From the NCBI GenBank assembly GCA_035362835.1, contig DAOSDY010000001.1:1178001-1242000 (forward strand): a stretch of DNA of 64,000 nt, in the 5' to 3' direction. This document shows, in pieces, positions 63,873 to 64,000 of this stretch (its first letter is position 1; each line of letters opens with the position of its first letter). Source of the DNA: Melioribacteraceae bacterium. Lineage in GTDB: Bacteria > Bacteroidota > Ignavibacteria > Ignavibacteriales > Melioribacteraceae. The translations under genes and the position numbers were made by a program. Below the pieces are notes generated by a model, which made no database searches, was not told the DNA's origin, and saw only the letters and a program-made list of their open reading frames with translations.

Positions 63873-64000
63873 ATGAAGAACATAGTCAAATTTTTTGGTC
63901 TGATCATCCCCCTTTTCATTTTATCCTTTGTAAATTCACCGGCCCAGGAGAAAAAATTCGGTTTGGTAATACACGGAGGCGCCGGCAGAATTCTTAAATC
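63873..64000 (+). CDS. Isoaspartyl peptidase/L-asparaginase, N-terminal part
   Basis: The frame runs off the window's right edge after 42 complete codons. A signal peptide (KNIVKFFGLIIPLFILSF) is followed by KKFGLVIHGGAG. The HGGAG motif near the mature N-terminus is the hallmark of Ntn-type isoaspartyl peptidases/asparaginases. The catalytic Thr lies outside the window. Confidence 0.75.
   Translation, partial: MKNIVKFFGLIIPLFILSFVNSPAQEKKFGLVIHGGAGRILK

Noticed and set aside
1..64000. CRISPR arrays, insertion sequences, prophage or integron elements
   Set aside because: No regularly spaced repeats, transposase or integrase-like proteins, or terminal inverted repeats were seen.

Overview
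The window looks like the replication-origin end of a chromosome from a Gram-negative bacterium of the Bacteroidota/Chlorobiota/Ignavibacteriota group, most likely an Ignavibacteria (Melioribacter-like) organism. The lineage is an inference. It rests on moderately AT-rich DNA, many signal-peptide proteins, a TonB-dependent receptor with an N-terminal carboxypeptidase-regulatory domain, DUF2911 and DUF3078 proteins, and five secreted proteins ending in a type IX secretion (T9SS) sorting domain of the YPNPFNPxT type. I saw no rRNA, tRNA, CRISPR array, transposase, integrase or phage gene.

Region 1 (1-9998) is the replication/topology core: dnaA, an oriC-like spacer with DnaA boxes, dnaN, recF, a DciA-type DUF721 gene and gyrB. 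A short CBS-MgtE-like transporter gene then sits between gyrB and gyrA. A perfect 16-bp palindrome lies near the left edge, and a perfect DnaA box overlaps the dnaA start codon.

Region 2 (10024-30931) is metabolic and envelope-related. It holds a PLP-dependent methionine gamma-lyase-like enzyme, secreted M1 and S8 peptidases, a T9SS cargo protein, a ThuA-like protein with a membrane metallophosphoesterase, a TonB-dependent receptor, and a four-gene minus-strand cluster (EamA exporter, porin, amidohydrolase lipoprotein, polysaccharide deacetylase). A GNAT-like protein, truA behind a pectinesterase-like gene, and a YdeI-like protein follow.

Region 3 (30952-47516) has a folate p-aminobenzoate unit (pabC-like and pabB on minus, pabA divergent), an ADP-forming acyl-CoA synthetase, glycogen synthase and three neighbouring T9SS cargo genes, two of them beta-propellers. 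It continues with a small conserved protein, a DUF2911 protein, a long plastid/cyanobacterial-type IspH, a dGTPase, a cation-diffusion facilitator and an M28 peptidase.

Region 4 (47519-52053) pairs a KdpD/KdpE-like two-component system, whose kinase lacks the cytosolic KdpD sensor domain, with a divergent KtrAB potassium uptake system. The 261-bp spacer between them carries tandem 13-bp repeats and a palindrome.

Region 5 (52177-55274) is a compact five-gene operon (YceI, MarR, ring-cleaving dioxygenase-like VOC protein, cupin, MhqD-like hydrolase). It resembles the Bacillus mhq quinone-stress genes. A promoter-like sequence is followed directly by a 27-bp inverted repeat that could be the MarR operator.

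Region 6 (55292-64000) holds an NlpE-like lipoprotein with sufE, a DUF3078 protein, a small membrane-anchored protein before uvrB, a secreted peroxiredoxin-like protein whose terminator overlaps the end of uvrB, a TPR sensor kinase, a C1 peptidase and the start of an isoaspartyl peptidase/asparaginase gene cut by the window edge.
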